Source: an uncultured Peptoniphilus sp. (GTDB lineage Bacteria; Bacillota; Clostridia; Tissierellales; Peptoniphilaceae). Taken from it: a stretch of 32,334 nucleotides of DNA. Location: positions 1-32,334 of the forward strand of contig CAMQDG010000009.1 of assembly GCA_946999425.1 (NCBI GenBank). The letters are read 5' to 3'. Made by a program: the position numbers and the translations under genes. Below are positions 15,997 through 23,066 of the stretch, piece by piece. The notes under the pieces are model-generated. The model did not search any database, had not been told where the DNA came from, and saw only the letters and a list, made by a program, of their open reading frames with translations. Numbering within the stretch: position 1 is the stretch's first letter; the number at the start of each line of letters is the position of its first letter.

Positions 15997-16752
15997 ATGG
16001 ATTATGTAAATATTTTTGGAGTTAATATAAATAATATAACTTTTAATGAAGCTTCTGATATTGTTAAAAGTTTTTTAAAGGAAGACAGACTTCATACTGT
16101 TATAACACCAAATACTGAAATTGTTATGGCAGCGAAAGATCATGAAAATATTAGAAATATTGTAAATAGTGCAGACTTGGTTATTCCTGATGGGATTGGA
16201 CTTATTTATGGGTCTAAAATCAGAAAAAAGCCTTTAAAGGAAAGGGTAACCGGATTTGATTTATCTATGGAACTTTTAAAAATTGCTGAGGAAAATGGAT
16301 ATTCTCTTTATCTTTTAGGGGGTAAACCTGGAATAAGTGAGAAAGCTGCTAAAAATATTAAAATAAAATTTCCGGCTTTAAATATAAAGGGCTATCATCA
16401 TGGATATTTTAAAGGAACACATTTAGGGATGCCAGGTCATGAAGAAGAAAAAAAAGTTATTGAGGAAATAAATAAACTTAAGCCTGATGTAATTTTTTTA
16501 GGTCTGGGTTTTCCTAAGCAGGAGCTTTGGATTGAAGAAAATAAAGATAAAATAAATTCCAAAATTATTATTGGGAATGGGGGAGTTATGGATATTCTTT
16601 CGGGAAATAGTAAGAGAGCCCCTAAAATTTTTATAAAGTTAAATCTTGAATGGCTTTATAGACTTTTAAGTGAACCATCGAGAATTAAAAGACAAATGGC
16701 AATTCCAAAGTTTATTTTAAATATTTTATTTGATAAAAATTCTGTAAAATGA
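15997..16752 (+). CDS. WecG/TagA/CpsF family glycosyltransferase
   Basis: A 251-residue GT26 glycosyltransferase. Family landmarks are TPNTEIVMAA (conserved Thr-Pro-Asn and acidic residue), VIPDGIGLIYGS near residue 63, and FLGLGFPKQELWI with the QE pair in the C-terminal half. TagA homologues transfer N-acetylmannosamine to the lipid-linked GlcNAc that starts wall teichoic acids, while WecG uses ManNAcA. With CsaB next door, a linkage step of a pyruvylated wall polysaccharide is likely. The start has TAGGTG upstream, and the transketolase start follows 10 bases after the stop. Confidence 0.92.
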   Translation: MDYVNIFGVNINNITFNEASDIVKSFLKEDRLHTVITPNTEIVMAAKDHENIRNIVNSADLVIPDGIGLIYGSKIRKKPLKERVTGFDLSMELLKIAEENGYSLYLLGGKPGISEKAAKNIKIKFPALNIKGYHHGYFKGTHLGMPGHEEEKKVIEEINKLKPDVIFLGLGFPKQELWIEENKDKINSKIIIGNGGVMDILSGNSKRAPKIFIKLNLEWLYRLLSEPSRIKRQMAIPKFILNILFDKNSVK

Positions 16753-16761
16753 GGAGGAAAA

Positions 16762-18714
16762 ATGAATATTGAAGAACGCTCAGTAAATACTATAAGAATG
16801 TTGTCAATTGACCAAATTCAAAAAGCAAATTCTGGTCATCCGGGACTACCCTTAGGCTGTGCTCCAATGGCTTATGAACTTTGGGCAAACCATATGAATC
16901 ACAATCCAAATGATTTAAAGTGGATTAACAGAGACAGGTTTATTTTGTCTGCGGGACATGGCAGTGCAATGCTTTACTCCTTATTACATTTATTCCAATA
17001 CGGACTAAGTATAGAAGATTTAAAAAATTTTAGACAAATGGGTTCATTAACTCCAGGACATCCTGAATATAAGCACACAAAAGGAGTTGAAGCTACAACA
17101 GGTCCTTTGGGACAAGGTATATCTATGGCAGTGGGAATGGCCATGGCTGAAAGGCATTTAGCTGCAATTTATAATACTGAATATAAAATTATAGACCATT
17201 ACACTTATGCTATTTGTGGTGATGGAGATTTAATGGAAGGAATTTCCAACGAAGCTTGTTCTCTTGCAGGAACCTTATCCTTAGGGAAGTTAATTGTTCT
17301 TTATGATTCAAATAAAATTACTATTGAAGGCAATACGGACTTAGCTTTTAGAGAAGATGTTTTAAAAAGGTTTGAAGGATTGGGATGGCAAACTTTAGAA
17401 GTTAAGGATGGAAATTCTTTAAGAGAAATTTCTGAAAAAATTGAGGAAGCAAAAAAAGATAAGAGACCTACAATAATTAAAATAAATACAACAATAGGGT
17501 ACGGATCTCCAGTACAAGGCAATGCAAAAGTTCATGGAGCTCCTTTGGGACTTGAAAATATTAAAAAAACCAGAGAATTTTTTGGATTTCCCGATGAAGA
17601 TTTTTATGTAGAGGAAGAAGTTAGAAAAAATTTCCAAGAAAAAATTAAAAATTTATCCATAAATTACGACGCTTGGAAGAGAACCGAGGAACTTTACAAA
17701 GAAAAGTATCCAGAAAAATATAAGGAATTAGTTGATAATTTTAATGGAAAATTTGATTTAAGCATTTTTGAAGATGAAGATTATTATAAATTTGATGAAG
17801 ATCTTGCAACAAGGGCTTATTCAGGAAAATGTTTAAATAGAATTGCAGAAAAAGTAAACTATTTATTTGGAGGAAGTGCAGACCTTGCTCCTTCTAACAA
17901 TACAAATATGAAAAATTCAAATAATTTTTCAGTAGAAGATTCCATGGGAAATAATATTAATTTCGGAGTTCGTGAACATGGAATGGCTGCAATAAGTAAC
18001 GGTATAATTTTACATGGAGGCTTAAAATCTTATGGAGCAACTTTTTTAGTTTTTTCAGACTACATGAAAGGTGCTATAAGACTTTCAGCCCTTCAACAAA
18101 TTCCGAATATTTATATTTTAACCCACGATTCCATAGGAGTAGGAGAAGACGGACCTACTCACCAACCTATAGAACATTTACCTATGCTTAGAAGTATTCC
18201 AAACACCATAGTATTTAGGCCCTGTGATGGTAAGGAAACTGCTGTTGCGTGGAAAGTAGCCCTTTCTTCAACATCGACTCCTGTTTGCTTAATACTATCA
18301 AGACAAAAACTTCCTAACTTAAACTCCTCTCTTGATAGTGAAAAAGGTGCCTACATTATAAAGAAAGAGGCAAAAGAATTAAAAACTATTATAATTGCAA
18401 CAGGATCTGAAGTTGAACTTGCAATTAAGGCTGCAAAAGATTTTGATGGAGTAAGAGTTGTATCCATGCCATCAAGAGAACTTTTTGAAGCTCAAACAAA
18501 AGAGTATAGGGAAATGATATTACCCTCATCTTGCAGAAATAGAATTTCAGTTGAAGCTGCAAGCACATTTGGGTGGGAAAAATATACAGGTCTTGACGGA
18601 ATTAATATAGGAATTGATGAATTTGGCCAATCAGGACCAGGTTCACAAGTTTTTAAATATTATGGAATTGATGAAGACCATATAAAAAATGCAATTTTAA
18701 GTTTTGAAAAATAA
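16762..18714 (+). CDS. tkt: Transketolase
   Basis: A thiamine diphosphate enzyme of the pentose phosphate pathway that moves two-carbon units between sugar phosphates. It has 650 residues, single-chain length. The N-terminal SGHPGLPLGCAPMA and SAGHGSAMLYSLLH histidines are present. The ThDP/Mg motif GDGDLMEG starts near residue 153 and extends to the N of SNEA. The middle Pyr domain has NFGVREHGM with the catalytic Glu, and GPTHQPIEHLPMLRS follows. A strong GAGGAGG lies ahead of the ATG. It is only 10 bases from the glycosyltransferase stop, so it may be co-transcribed with the wall cluster. A clear terminator follows. Confidence 0.97.
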   Translation: MNIEERSVNTIRMLSIDQIQKANSGHPGLPLGCAPMAYELWANHMNHNPNDLKWINRDRFILSAGHGSAMLYSLLHLFQYGLSIEDLKNFRQMGSLTPGHPEYKHTKGVEATTGPLGQGISMAVGMAMAERHLAAIYNTEYKIIDHYTYAICGDGDLMEGISNEACSLAGTLSLGKLIVLYDSNKITIEGNTDLAFREDVLKRFEGLGWQTLEVKDGNSLREISEKIEEAKKDKRPTIIKINTTIGYGSPVQGNAKVHGAPLGLENIKKTREFFGFPDEDFYVEEEVRKNFQEKIKNLSINYDAWKRTEELYKEKYPEKYKELVDNFNGKFDLSIFEDEDYYKFDEDLATRAYSGKCLNRIAEKVNYLFGGSADLAPSNNTNMKNSNNFSVEDSMGNNINFGVREHGMAAISNGIILHGGLKSYGATFLVFSDYMKGAIRLSALQQIPNIYILTHDSIGVGEDGPTHQPIEHLPMLRSIPNTIVFRPCDGKETAVAWKVALSSTSTPVCLILSRQKLPNLNSSLDSEKGAYIIKKEAKELKTIIIATGSEVELAIKAAKDFDGVRVVSMPSRELFEAQTKEYREMILPSSCRNRISVEAASTFGWEKYTGLDGINIGIDEFGQSGPGSQVFKYYGIDEDHIKNAILSFEK

Positions 18715-18730
18715 AAGTTAAATAAAATTA

Positions 18731-18772
18731 AAAAAAGAAGTAATTTAATTGGATTTTAATTACTTCTTTTTT
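18731..18772 (+). terminator. Terminator after transketolase
   Basis: A 15-pair A+T-rich stem (18731-18745 with 18758-18772) whose 3' arm ends in six T. The matching A run at the 5' side means it could also act on the minus strand. Confidence 0.85.
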
Positions 18773-18796
18773 AATATAAAAATTGAAAAGATATAC

Positions 18797-18825
18797 TTGC
18801 ATTATCCTTGAACTTATTATATTAT
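18797..18825 (+). promoter_or_regulatory. Possible promoter of tRNA-Pro
   Basis: TTGCAT (18797-18802), 17 bases, TATTAT (18820-18825), 11 bases before the mature tRNA end. The -35 is only a half match. Confidence 0.45.
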
Positions 18826-18836
18826 TTTATTTACGG

Positions 18837-18913
18837 CGGGATGTAGCGCAGCCCGGTAGCGCACATGTATGGGGTGCATGGGGTCGAAGGTTCAAATCCT
18901 TTCATCCCGACCA
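18837..18913 (+). tRNA. tRNA-Pro (anticodon GGG)
   Basis: A 77-base gene with acceptor CGGGATG/CATCCCG, discriminator A and encoded CCA (18911-18913). The C1-G72 end pair is typical of proline tRNAs. The anticodon stem CATGT/GCATG encloses ATGGGGT, so with T at position 33 the anticodon is GGG (18871-18873) and position 37 is G. Bases 32 and 38 are A and T. The T arm has GGTTCAAATCC. It is transcribed singly with its own terminator. Confidence 0.96.
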
Positions 18914-18937
18914 GACCTGTTAAACAGGTCTTTTTTT
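18913..18937 (+). terminator. Terminator of tRNA-Pro
   Basis: AGACCTG (18913-18919) pairs with CAGGTCT (18925-18931), followed by a run of seven T (18931-18937). The stem begins with the last base of the encoded CCA. Confidence 0.9.
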
Positions 18938-18967
18938 ATTGCAAATAAATTTTAAAAATTGCAAAAT

Positions 18968-18991
18968 AAAAAAAGCCCTAAAAAGGGCTTT
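18968..18991 (-). terminator. Terminator of rubredoxin
   Basis: On the minus strand AAAGCCCT and AGGGCTTT (18984-18991 with 18972-18979) form a stem followed by T. It ends 10 bases after the rubredoxin stop. Confidence 0.88.
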
Positions 18992-19001
18992 AGAATATTA
19001 A

Positions 19002-19166
19002 TTATTCTTCTACAGGTTCAAAATCATCTTTTGAAGCTCCGCAAAGTGGACATTCCCAATCTTCAGGAAGGTTTTCAAAAGGTGTTCCGGCTTTAATGCC
19101 GTTATCTTCATCGCCTTGTTCGGGATCATAAATATATCCACATAATTGGCATTCATATTTTTGCAT
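19002..19166 (-). CDS. Rubredoxin
   Basis: A 54-residue electron carrier that binds one iron through four cysteines, CQLCG near the N-terminus and CPLCG near residue 40. It also has the conserved aromatic and proline residues (YIYDPEQGD, FENLPEDWECP). The frame runs open for 32 codons upstream of this start, but ATG 19166 has AAGGAG nine bases ahead and gives the exact family length. It has its own promoter and terminator. It points to an anaerobic lifestyle with rubredoxin-linked oxygen or peroxide reduction; its partners are not in this window. Confidence 0.97.
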   Translation of the reverse strand: MQKYECQLCGYIYDPEQGDEDNGIKAGTPFENLPEDWECPLCGASKDDFEPVEE

Positions 19167-19198
19167 AGCTAAATCTCCTTTCAGATTATTATAAGTTA

Positions 19199-19227
19199 AG
19201 TATAGCAATGACATAAACTTTTGTAAA
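19199..19227 (-). promoter_or_regulatory. Promoter of rubredoxin
   Basis: On the minus strand TTTACA (19227-19222) and TATACT (19204-19199) at 17-base spacing, 33 bases ahead of the rubredoxin start. Confidence 0.7.
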
Positions 19228-19267
19228 CAAGGCTTTATAAAAATAAAGTTTTGAAAACACAATTATT

Positions 19268-19296
19268 TTGTAAAAAATCATGTTTTATTTTATAAA
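19268..19296 (+). promoter_or_regulatory. Promoter of the RsbW-like gene
   Basis: TTGTAA (19268-19273), 17 bases, TATAAA (19291-19296). The start point it predicts (about 19303) lies after the first in-frame ATG at 19296, which supports the ATG at 19332 as the real start. Confidence 0.5.
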
Positions 19297-19331
19297 TGAG
19301 GGGTATTAAAAACATAGATGGAGAGGGTTTC

Positions 19332-19724
19332 ATGGATTTAATTTATAAGTTTAGAGGTTCCGTCAACAGTGATTTGAACAAGGTTAAACCATTTTTGGAT
19401 TCTATGATGTTTGATTTGAATAACTTCATTTTTAATCAGGACACATTGTTTGACATTAAATTAATTTTAGATGAACTAATAATAAATAGCGTATTACATG
19501 GCAATAATAAAGATTGTTTAAAAAATGTGTACTTAAGTGTGAATCTTCTTAAAGATTCAATAGTTATTAAAGTTAAAGACGAAGGCTGTGGCATAACTTA
19601 TAATTTTAATGACTATGACTTTAAAAATCTTAAATGTTCTGGACGAGGACTTCTATTAGTAAAGGCTTTAACAGATAGCCTTGTTCTTAATAATAATGAA
19701 GTTATTGTTAAAAAAAAGCTCTAA
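19332..19724 (+). CDS. RsbW/SpoIIAB-type ATP-binding protein (orphan)
   Basis: A 130-residue GHKL ATPase domain of the anti-sigma-factor kinase type. The N-box is LILDELIINSVLHGNN (Glu, Asn, His as in RsbW), the G1 box is VKDEGCGI and the G2 box is SGRGLLLVKAL. In the known systems such a protein phosphorylates an STAS antagonist and sequesters a sigma factor. No STAS partner, phosphatase or sigma gene is adjacent, so its target is unknown. An in-frame ATG at 19296 has no ribosome site, whereas ATG 19332 has GGAGAGG. The stop codon lies inside the terminator palindrome. Confidence 0.82.
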   Translation: MDLIYKFRGSVNSDLNKVKPFLDSMMFDLNNFIFNQDTLFDIKLILDELIINSVLHGNNKDCLKNVYLSVNLLKDSIVIKVKDEGCGITYNFNDYDFKNLKCSGRGLLLVKALTDSLVLNNNEVIVKKKL

Positions 19725-19738
19725 TTAGAGCTTTTTTT
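19711..19738 (+). terminator. Terminator of the RsbW-like gene
   Basis: A perfect palindrome: AAAGCTCT and AGAGCTTT around AATT, flanked by A and T runs. The TAA of the gene sits in the loop region. Confidence 0.88.
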
Positions 19739-19748
19739 ATTGTTTTTG

Positions 19749-19777
19749 TTTACAAAACAATTTATAAAATGTAAAAT
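19749..19777 (+). promoter_or_regulatory. Promoter of typA
   Basis: TTTACA (19749-19754), 17 bases, TAAAAT (19772-19777). The predicted leader is about 65 bases; no riboswitch structure is evident in it. Confidence 0.5.
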
Positions 19778-19846
19778 AGCTAAGTATTATTAGTAAATAA
19801 AATTTTGTAATTTATTATAAATTTAAAATTATAGAAAGAAGGAAAT

Positions 19847-21667
19847 ATGAAATTAAGAGATGATGTAAGAAATATTGCTATAATTGCTCACGTTGACCAT
19901 GGTAAGACAACTCTTGTAGATGCTCTGTTAAGGCAATCAGGGGTTTTTAGGCAAAATCAAGCTGTTCAAGAAAGAGTAATGGATTCAAACGATATTGAAA
20001 GAGAAAGAGGCATTACAATTCTTTCTAAGAATACGGCAGTTATGAAAGATGGAATAAAAATTAACATTATAGATACTCCTGGACACGCTGATTTTGGTGG
20101 AGAAGTTGAACGTGTTTTAAAAATGGTTCAAGGTGTTGTATTGTTAGTTGATGCTTTTGAGGGTCCTATGCCTCAAACTAAATTTGTTTTAAAAAAATCT
20201 TTTGAACTTAATTTGCCTGTTGTTGTTTGTATAAATAAAATAGATAGACCTGATGCAAGACCTAAAGTTGTTATTGATGAGGTTTTGGATTTGTTTATAG
20301 AACTTGGAGCGAGCGAAGAAATTCTTGAATGTCCTTTTGTTTTCACTTCTGCAAAGCAAGGCACTGCAAGTCTTGATTTAGATAAACAAGGGGAAGATAT
20401 GTCAGTTTTATTTAAAACTATTATTGATTATATTCCTGCACCAAAATCTAATGATGATGCTCCTTTCCAACTTTTAATTTCAACTATTGACTACAATGAT
20501 TATGTGGGAAGAATTGGTATAGGCCGTCTTGAAAGGGGTACTATTTCAACTAATGATTCTGCTTTTATTGTAAATGCTTTAGATGAAAAGAGAAAAGAAA
20601 AAGTTAGAATTTCAAATATTTATGAATTTGAAGGACTTAATAGGGTTCAAACAGATATGTCGAGAAGTGGATCTATAGTTGCTGTAACAGGAATTGAAGG
20701 AATAAATATAGGGGATACTATAACAAGTCTTGAAGATCCTACACCCCTTGAATTTGTAAAAATTTCAGAACCTACAATTTCTATGAATTTTTCTGTAAAT
20801 AATTCTCCTTTTGCTGGAAAAGAAGGAAAGTTTTTAACTTCAAGGCAAATACGTTCAAGGCTTTACAAAGAGCTTCAAACAGATGTGTCTTTAAGGGTTG
20901 AAGATACTGATCAAACAGATTCTTTTAAGGTTTCAGGACGTGGAGAGCTTCATCTTTCTGTTTTAATTGAAAATATGAGAAGGGAAGGTTATGAATTTCA
21001 AGTTTCAAAACCGGAAGTACTTTTCCATATAGTTGATGGTAAAAAAATGGAACCTATGGAAATAGTTACAATAGATGTTTCAAATGATTTTGTTGGAAGT
21101 GTAATTGAAAAATTAGGCAGAAGAAAAGGGGAACTGGTAACTATGCAAGAACCTTCTGGTGGATACGCAAGGCTTATATTTAGGATACCTGCACGTGGTC
21201 TTATAGGCTACAGGAGCGAGTTTTTAACTGACACTAAGGGTAATGGTATACTAAATTCAATTTTTGATTCCTATGAGCCGTATAAAGGCGATATACCTCG
21301 CAGGGTTGATGCATCAATTGTATCTTTTGATACTGGAACTGCTTCAGCTTACGGTCTTCATAATGCACAAGACAGGGGAACACTTTTTGTTGAACCGGGA
21401 GATGAAGTTTATGAAGGACAGGTTGTGGGAGAATCACCAAAGGGAGTTGAACTTGAAGTAAGCGTTACAAAGACAAAGAAACAATCAAATGTAAGAGCAT
21501 CTGGTTCTGATGAGGCTTTAAAATTATCTCCTGCAAAGCATATGACCTTAGAAGAAGCCTTAGAATTTATTGAAAATGATGAGCTTATAGAAATTACTCC
21601 TCAAAGTTTTAGAATTAGAAAGAAAATTTTAAATTCTCAAACAAGGTATAAGTCAAAAAAGAAATAA
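19847..21667 (+). CDS. typA: Translational GTPase TypA/BipA
   Basis: A ribosome-associated GTPase involved in 50S assembly, cold growth and stress. It has 606 residues, the usual length. The G motifs are visible: AHVDHGKTT (residues 14-22), the ERGITI switch, DTPGHADFGGE, NKIDRPDA and SAKQG. Domain II, the EF-G-like domains and the TypA-specific C-terminal domain (GSDEALKLSPAKHMTLEEALEFIENDE begins it, residues about 550-585) follow in order, ending in a basic tail. AAGGA lies ahead of the ATG. It is monocistronic by appearance, with a terminator at 21753 unless the promoter at 21682 makes that a separate unit. Confidence 0.98.
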   Translation: MKLRDDVRNIAIIAHVDHGKTTLVDALLRQSGVFRQNQAVQERVMDSNDIERERGITILSKNTAVMKDGIKINIIDTPGHADFGGEVERVLKMVQGVVLLVDAFEGPMPQTKFVLKKSFELNLPVVVCINKIDRPDARPKVVIDEVLDLFIELGASEEILECPFVFTSAKQGTASLDLDKQGEDMSVLFKTIIDYIPAPKSNDDAPFQLLISTIDYNDYVGRIGIGRLERGTISTNDSAFIVNALDEKRKEKVRISNIYEFEGLNRVQTDMSRSGSIVAVTGIEGINIGDTITSLEDPTPLEFVKISEPTISMNFSVNNSPFAGKEGKFLTSRQIRSRLYKELQTDVSLRVEDTDQTDSFKVSGRGELHLSVLIENMRREGYEFQVSKPEVLFHIVDGKKMEPMEIVTIDVSNDFVGSVIEKLGRRKGELVTMQEPSGGYARLIFRIPARGLIGYRSEFLTDTKGNGILNSIFDSYEPYKGDIPRRVDASIVSFDTGTASAYGLHNAQDRGTLFVEPGDEVYEGQVVGESPKGVELEVSVTKTKKQSNVRASGSDEALKLSPAKHMTLEEALEFIENDELIEITPQSFRIRKKILNSQTRYKSKKK

Positions 21668-21681
21668 AGTAACATAATTTA

Positions 21682-21709
21682 TTGAAAAAAATTTTAATAG
21701 TGGTATAAT
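21682..21709 (+). promoter_or_regulatory. Strong promoter of a short unit between typA and folT
   Basis: TTGAAA (21682-21687), 16 bases, TATAAT (21704-21709) with an extended TG at 21701-21702. This is one of the best promoters in the window, yet the terminator at 21753-21780 ends the unit after about 65 bases. Confidence 0.7.
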
Positions 21710-21715
21710 TATTCC

Positions 21716-21780
21716 ATGACTAAAAGTCATCCCATAATTAATACCTAAAATAAAAAACACATCCCGTTGGATGTGTTTTT
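21716..21780 (+). ncRNA. Candidate small RNA (promoter-to-terminator unit)
   Basis: The predicted transcript begins about 21716 and ends in the terminator at 21780. Its first 15 bases form the hairpin ATGACT/AGTCAT around AAA, followed by about 22 unstructured bases and the terminator stem. The ten-codon frame ATG ACT AAA ... TAA (21716-21748) begins exactly at the predicted start point without a ribosome site, so a leaderless peptide is possible but less likely. The hairpin sequence matches the core of the palindrome at 24557-24579. It could also simply be the read-through terminator of typA. Confidence 0.45.
21753..21780 (+). terminator. Terminator in the typA-folT gap
   Basis: A 12-pair stem (21753-21764 with 21769-21780) around CGTT, whose 3' arm ends in five T. 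It stops transcription from typA and from the promoter at 21682 before the folT promoter. Confidence 0.9.
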
Positions 21781-21802
21781 ACTTTTTATATAGAATTTAT
21801 TT

Positions 21803-21811
21803 TGTTATAAT
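21803..21811 (+). promoter_or_regulatory. Extended -10 promoter of the folT transcript
   Basis: TGT followed by perfect TATAAT (21806-21811). The -35 region is only T-rich. A start near 21818 would include the complete riboswitch. Confidence 0.55.
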
Positions 21812-21828
21812 ACCTTTAGTCTAATTTT

Positions 21829-21943
21829 GTCTAAAGGGTAGGTTATAGATAGAGTAAAGATATGGGACGTTGATCTTTACATAGCAATTCGCCTTCTATA
21901 ATCGCGTTCACTTTCCTCTTTAGGCTTTTTTAAGGAGGGTAAA
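21829..21943 (+). promoter_or_regulatory. Tetrahydrofolate riboswitch (folT type) ahead of the transporter
   Basis: The leader folds as in the THF/folT motif. A long-range helix TTATAGA (21843-21849) with TCTATAA (21895-21901) encloses the hairpin GTAAAGAT/ATCTTTAC (21854-21861, 21873-21880), whose loop ATGGGACGTTG resembles the conserved loop of that class. The closing helix is short: CTAAAG (21831-21836) can pair with CTTTAG downstream (21918-21923) or with CTTTAG upstream (21814-21819). TCCTC (21914-21918) can cover the Shine-Dalgarno GAGGG (21935-21939), suggesting translational control. The downstream folate-type S-component agrees. Class identity is from remembered consensus. Confidence 0.78.
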
Positions 21944-22834
21944 ATGAAGACTATTTTAAAAATTTTTATGTATGGACTTTCAGTGTTTTTAACTATGACT
22001 GTAGCTACAATAACACTGGGGTCTCCTAAGGTTTACTTAGGTCTTGTTGCGGCACTTATACTTGTATTATTTGCTGCAAGACTGTCGGAAGAAAAATGGG
22101 CTGGTTTTTATGCATCACTTTCCATTGCAATAGGGATTATTTTACAAATAACTCATCCTATATTTGGAAAAATGAAAGCTGAAAAACTTGAAAAGCTAAA
22201 GCCCTTAGTAGAAAACTATCATAATTTTTTGGTTAAATATGGTATTATAATTGTAATAGCAATTGGAATTATAGCATACTTTATTTCGAAAATTAAAATT
22301 GAAGAAGAATCTACTAAATTCAGAAGCACAAGAACAATAACTTATATGAGCGTATTTATAGCTCTTAGCGTTGTAATTAACACAATGCGTTTTGGAAGCA
22401 TATCTTTTGGTGGTTTTCCGATTATTTATTCCGGACTTGTCCTTGGTCCAGTGAACGGATTTATAGTTGGAGGTTTATCAGATATTTTGGCATTTATAGT
22501 AAGGCCTTCAGCAGGTGGGTACAATGTAGTGTTTACACTTACAAGTGCTCTTACAGGATTTATTCCTGTTATGGTTACAAGATTATTTAAAGAAAAATAT
22601 CCTAACTACAGATTTTTGCCGGTTTTGATTGGAGTTTTTATAGGTCAAATGATCACTTCTGTAATTATGGCACCATTTTTTCAAGCTATATTATTTGGAA
22701 AAAATACATTTTATTACTATGCGGCAAAAGCCTTCATAAAACAAATTATTTCAATTCCAATTTATAGTGGCTTATTTATTTCTTTAAATGAGTCTTTAAG
22801 AAAGAATATTGATTTTAATTTAAGTCGGACTTGA
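21944..22834 (+). CDS. folT: FolT-like ECF transporter S-component with N-terminal membrane extension
   Basis: The substrate-binding membrane subunit of an energy-coupling-factor transporter, probably for folate. Residues from about 128 to 290 carry the FolT pattern (RTITYMSVFIALSVV, ISFGGFPIIYSGLVLGPVNG, GGLSDILAFIVRP, NVVFTLTSALTGFIP) with about six membrane helices. FolT proteins are normally about 170-180 residues. This one has an extra 110 or so at the N-terminus with about three further membrane segments and a short charged loop (KMKAEKLEKLK). The AAGGAGGG site can be occluded by the riboswitch. The ECF ATPases and T-component are not here, as usual for group II systems. The ligand rests on family pattern plus riboswitch. 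Confidence 0.82.
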   Translation: MKTILKIFMYGLSVFLTMTVATITLGSPKVYLGLVAALILVLFAARLSEEKWAGFYASLSIAIGIILQITHPIFGKMKAEKLEKLKPLVENYHNFLVKYGIIIVIAIGIIAYFISKIKIEEESTKFRSTRTITYMSVFIALSVVINTMRFGSISFGGFPIIYSGLVLGPVNGFIVGGLSDILAFIVRPSAGGYNVVFTLTSALTGFIPVMVTRLFKEKYPNYRFLPVLIGVFIGQMITSVIMAPFFQAILFGKNTFYYYAAKAFIKQIISIPIYSGLFISLNESLRKNIDFNLSRT

Positions 22835-22846
22835 TCCGACTTTTTT
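22822..22846 (+). terminator. Terminator of folT
   Basis: AAGTCGGA (22822-22829) pairs with TCCGACTT (22835-22842) followed by T to 22846. The TGA stop of the gene lies in the loop. Confidence 0.9.
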
Positions 22847-22888
22847 ATATTAAATAAATTTAAAATAAGTAAATTATAAAGATTTTTC

Positions 22889-22917
22889 TTGAAAAGATTT
22901 TATCGGTATGGTAAGAT
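22889..22917 (+). promoter_or_regulatory. Promoter of tRNA-Cys
   Basis: TTGAAA (22889-22894), 17 bases, TAAGAT (22912-22917), 12 bases before the mature tRNA. Confidence 0.65.
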
Positions 22918-22929
22918 TTATATTGTTAA

Positions 22930-23003
22930 GGCGACATAGCCAAGTGGTAAGGCACAGGTCTGCAACACCTTTATCACCAGTTCAAATCTGGTTGTCGCCT
23001 CCA
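22930..23003 (+). tRNA. tRNA-Cys (anticodon GCA)
   Basis: A 74-base gene with acceptor GGCGACA/TGTCGCC, discriminator T (as expected for cysteine) and encoded CCA. The anticodon loop is CTGCAAC, anticodon GCA at 22962-22964. The outermost anticodon-stem pair is a C.T mismatch (22955 and 22971); the other four pair. The T arm has CAGTTCAAATCTG. It is transcribed singly with its own promoter and terminator. Confidence 0.96.
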
Positions 23004-23004
23004 T

Positions 23005-23033
23005 GGACTGTAAAATTTTACAGTCCTTTTTTT
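23005..23033 (+). terminator. Terminator of tRNA-Cys
   Basis: GGACTGTAA (23005-23013) pairs with TTACAGTCC (23018-23026), followed by seven T. It starts two bases after the tRNA end. Confidence 0.92.
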
Positions 23034-23043
23034 ATTTATAAAT

Positions 23044-23066
23044 AAAAAAAGCCTTTATAGGCTTTT
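23044..23066 (-). terminator. Terminator of the HTH regulator gene
   Basis: On the minus strand AAAAGCCT (23066-23059) pairs with AGGCTTTT (23054-23047), followed by T. The stem overlaps the stop codon of the regulator gene. Confidence 0.85.
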
